Shown in pieces: positions 63,441 through 64,000 of a DNA stretch of 64,000 bases. The stretch spans positions 3,782,001 to 3,846,000 of the forward strand of contig NZ_CP194857.1 of the NCBI RefSeq assembly GCF_051020515.1. The letters run 5' to 3'. This DNA comes from CALKWS01 sp051020515. GTDB lineage: Bacteria; Actinomycetota; Actinomycetes; Actinomycetales; Beutenbergiaceae. The number at the start of each line of letters is the position of its first letter. Within the stretch, counting starts at the first letter, position 1. Position numbers and translations under genes: made by a program. Below the pieces are notes generated by a model. The model was not told the origin of the DNA, made no database searches, and worked only from the letters and a program-made list of their open reading frames with translations.

Positions 63441-64000
63441 TCAGACCAGGGTTCGGTAGCAGCGTTGTATCTGGGCGAGCGTATCGGCGCGGCTAGGGAG
63501 CTCGCCCCGACGGCGACGCGCAGCCGCACCCAGTTCGGTAGCCAGAGCGGCATCGGTCAGGACCGCGCTGACGCGCTCGGCCATCGCGCCGGCGTCCCCG
63601 TAGGGCACCAGGAGCGCGGCATCCCCGGTCACCTCCCCGGTGCCACCCACATCGGTGGCCACGATCGGGCGGCCCGCGCGCAAGGCCTCCTGCAGGTTCA
63701 GCGGCTGCCCCTCCCAGGAACTGGTCGAGACCACCACGTCGGCAAGGGCGAGCAGTTCCGGGGCGTCGCTGCGGTGACCCAGGACGTGCACCGGCAATCC
63801 CGCCTCCCCCGCGCGCCGGCGCAGGTCCTCCAGCATCGGCCCGCCGCCGGCGACCAGCCAGTGCACCTGCGGCACCCGCTCGACCAGCAGCACCGCGGCC
63901 TCCATGAGCAGATCCAGACCCTTCTGCGGTGCGAGCCGCGCCAGGGTCAGCACCACCGGCGCGTCCTCGGGCAGGCCCAACTCCCGGCGCAGGGCCATCA
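63441..64000 (-). CDS. GT4 glycosyltransferase, C-terminal part (cut by window edge)
   Basis: At least 185 residues of a GT-B-fold glycosyltransferase; the 5' end lies outside the window. The donor domain is visible: LARLAPQKGLDLLMEAAVLL, LVAGGGPMLEDL, LALADVVVSTSSWEGQPLNL and QEALRAGRPIVATDVGG (E-x7-E type). It may begin upstream and continues as a normal family member. It ends 18 bp before the pyrG start and could share its transcript. Acceptor unknown. Confidence 0.88.
   Translation of the reverse strand, partial: MALRRELGLPEDAPVVLTLARLAPQKGLDLLMEAAVLLVERVPQVHWLVAGGGPMLEDLRRRAGEAGLPVHVLGHRSDAPELLALADVVVSTSSWEGQPLNLQEALRAGRPIVATDVGGTGEVTGDAALLVPYGDAGAMAERVSAVLTDAALATELGAAARRRRGELPSRADTLAQIQRCYRTLV

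Noticed and set aside
1..64000. CRISPR arrays, rRNA genes or complete insertion sequences
   Set aside because: No regularly spaced repeats, rRNA segments, or transposase with terminal repeats were seen; the only recombinases are the resolvase and the integrase.

Overview
High-GC actinobacterial chromosome segment (no rRNA in the window; gene content and layout such as sufR-B-D-Rieske-C-S-U-sufT, glgM/glgC divergent, inhA-type fabI next to fabG, pyrG-NUDIX and ctaA suggest Actinomycetia, perhaps Micrococcales; genus cannot be fixed). The window splits into an integrated accessory island (about 1-11870) and core chromosome (about 11900-64000).

Island. 19-5142 is a heavy-metal module: a MerR-family regulator divergent from a mercuric reductase across a 24-bp perfect palindrome, then a CmtR-type Cd/Pb sensor with its own operator, a CtpG-like P1B ATPase and a CadD-type transporter. 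A run of abutting dyads and a serine resolvase follow. 6311-10177 is a compact seven-gene same-strand cassette, mostly unrecognised: a SLOG/DUF2493 protein, small unknowns, a coiled-coil protein with a Cys cluster, and a large metallopeptidase plus von Willebrand A protein without its usual MoxR ATPase. A tyrosine integrase and excisionase face this cassette, and a tRNA 3' fragment (likely attachment site) closes the island beside a truncated HerA-like ATPase pseudogene.

Core. 12493-24948 holds a MerR-VOC fusion, trmL, an APH-type kinase, a decayed epoxide hydrolase, and a DNA-damage mutagenesis block: a DUF222-HNH gene translationally overlapping dnaE2 with a LexA-like box at its start, and imuA'-imuB with a second LexA-like box. 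25054-32738 carries a PEBP protein, a MEDS/ATPase anti-sigma-like regulator, a 5'-3' exonuclease, a MerR-GyrI regulator, a transglutaminase-like protein, an MFS transporter, a SpoU methyltransferase and a GT4 glycosyltransferase. 32793-35317 is a furA-catalase-ankyrin group. 35329-41667 has a heterodimeric ABC exporter, an SPFH/NfeD pair and an ABC ATPase. 42466-51700 has glycogen/maltosyl-phosphate synthesis (glgM/glgC), serB, a SixA-like phosphatase, fabG-fabI, SURF1, an ABC-F protein and bioY. 51690-58369 is the full suf operon led by sufR. 58507-64000 has an ABC-2 exporter, ctaA, a NUDIX hydrolase, pyrG and a partial glycosyltransferase.

A striking property is about fifteen single- or two-base frameshifts in otherwise well-conserved genes, including probably essential sufB. 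Several lie in homopolymers or short repeats, so most look like sequence errors rather than biology; they are called as broken genes with the joined frames described. By contrast the epoxide hydrolase and the HerA-like remnant lack whole segments and look truly decayed.
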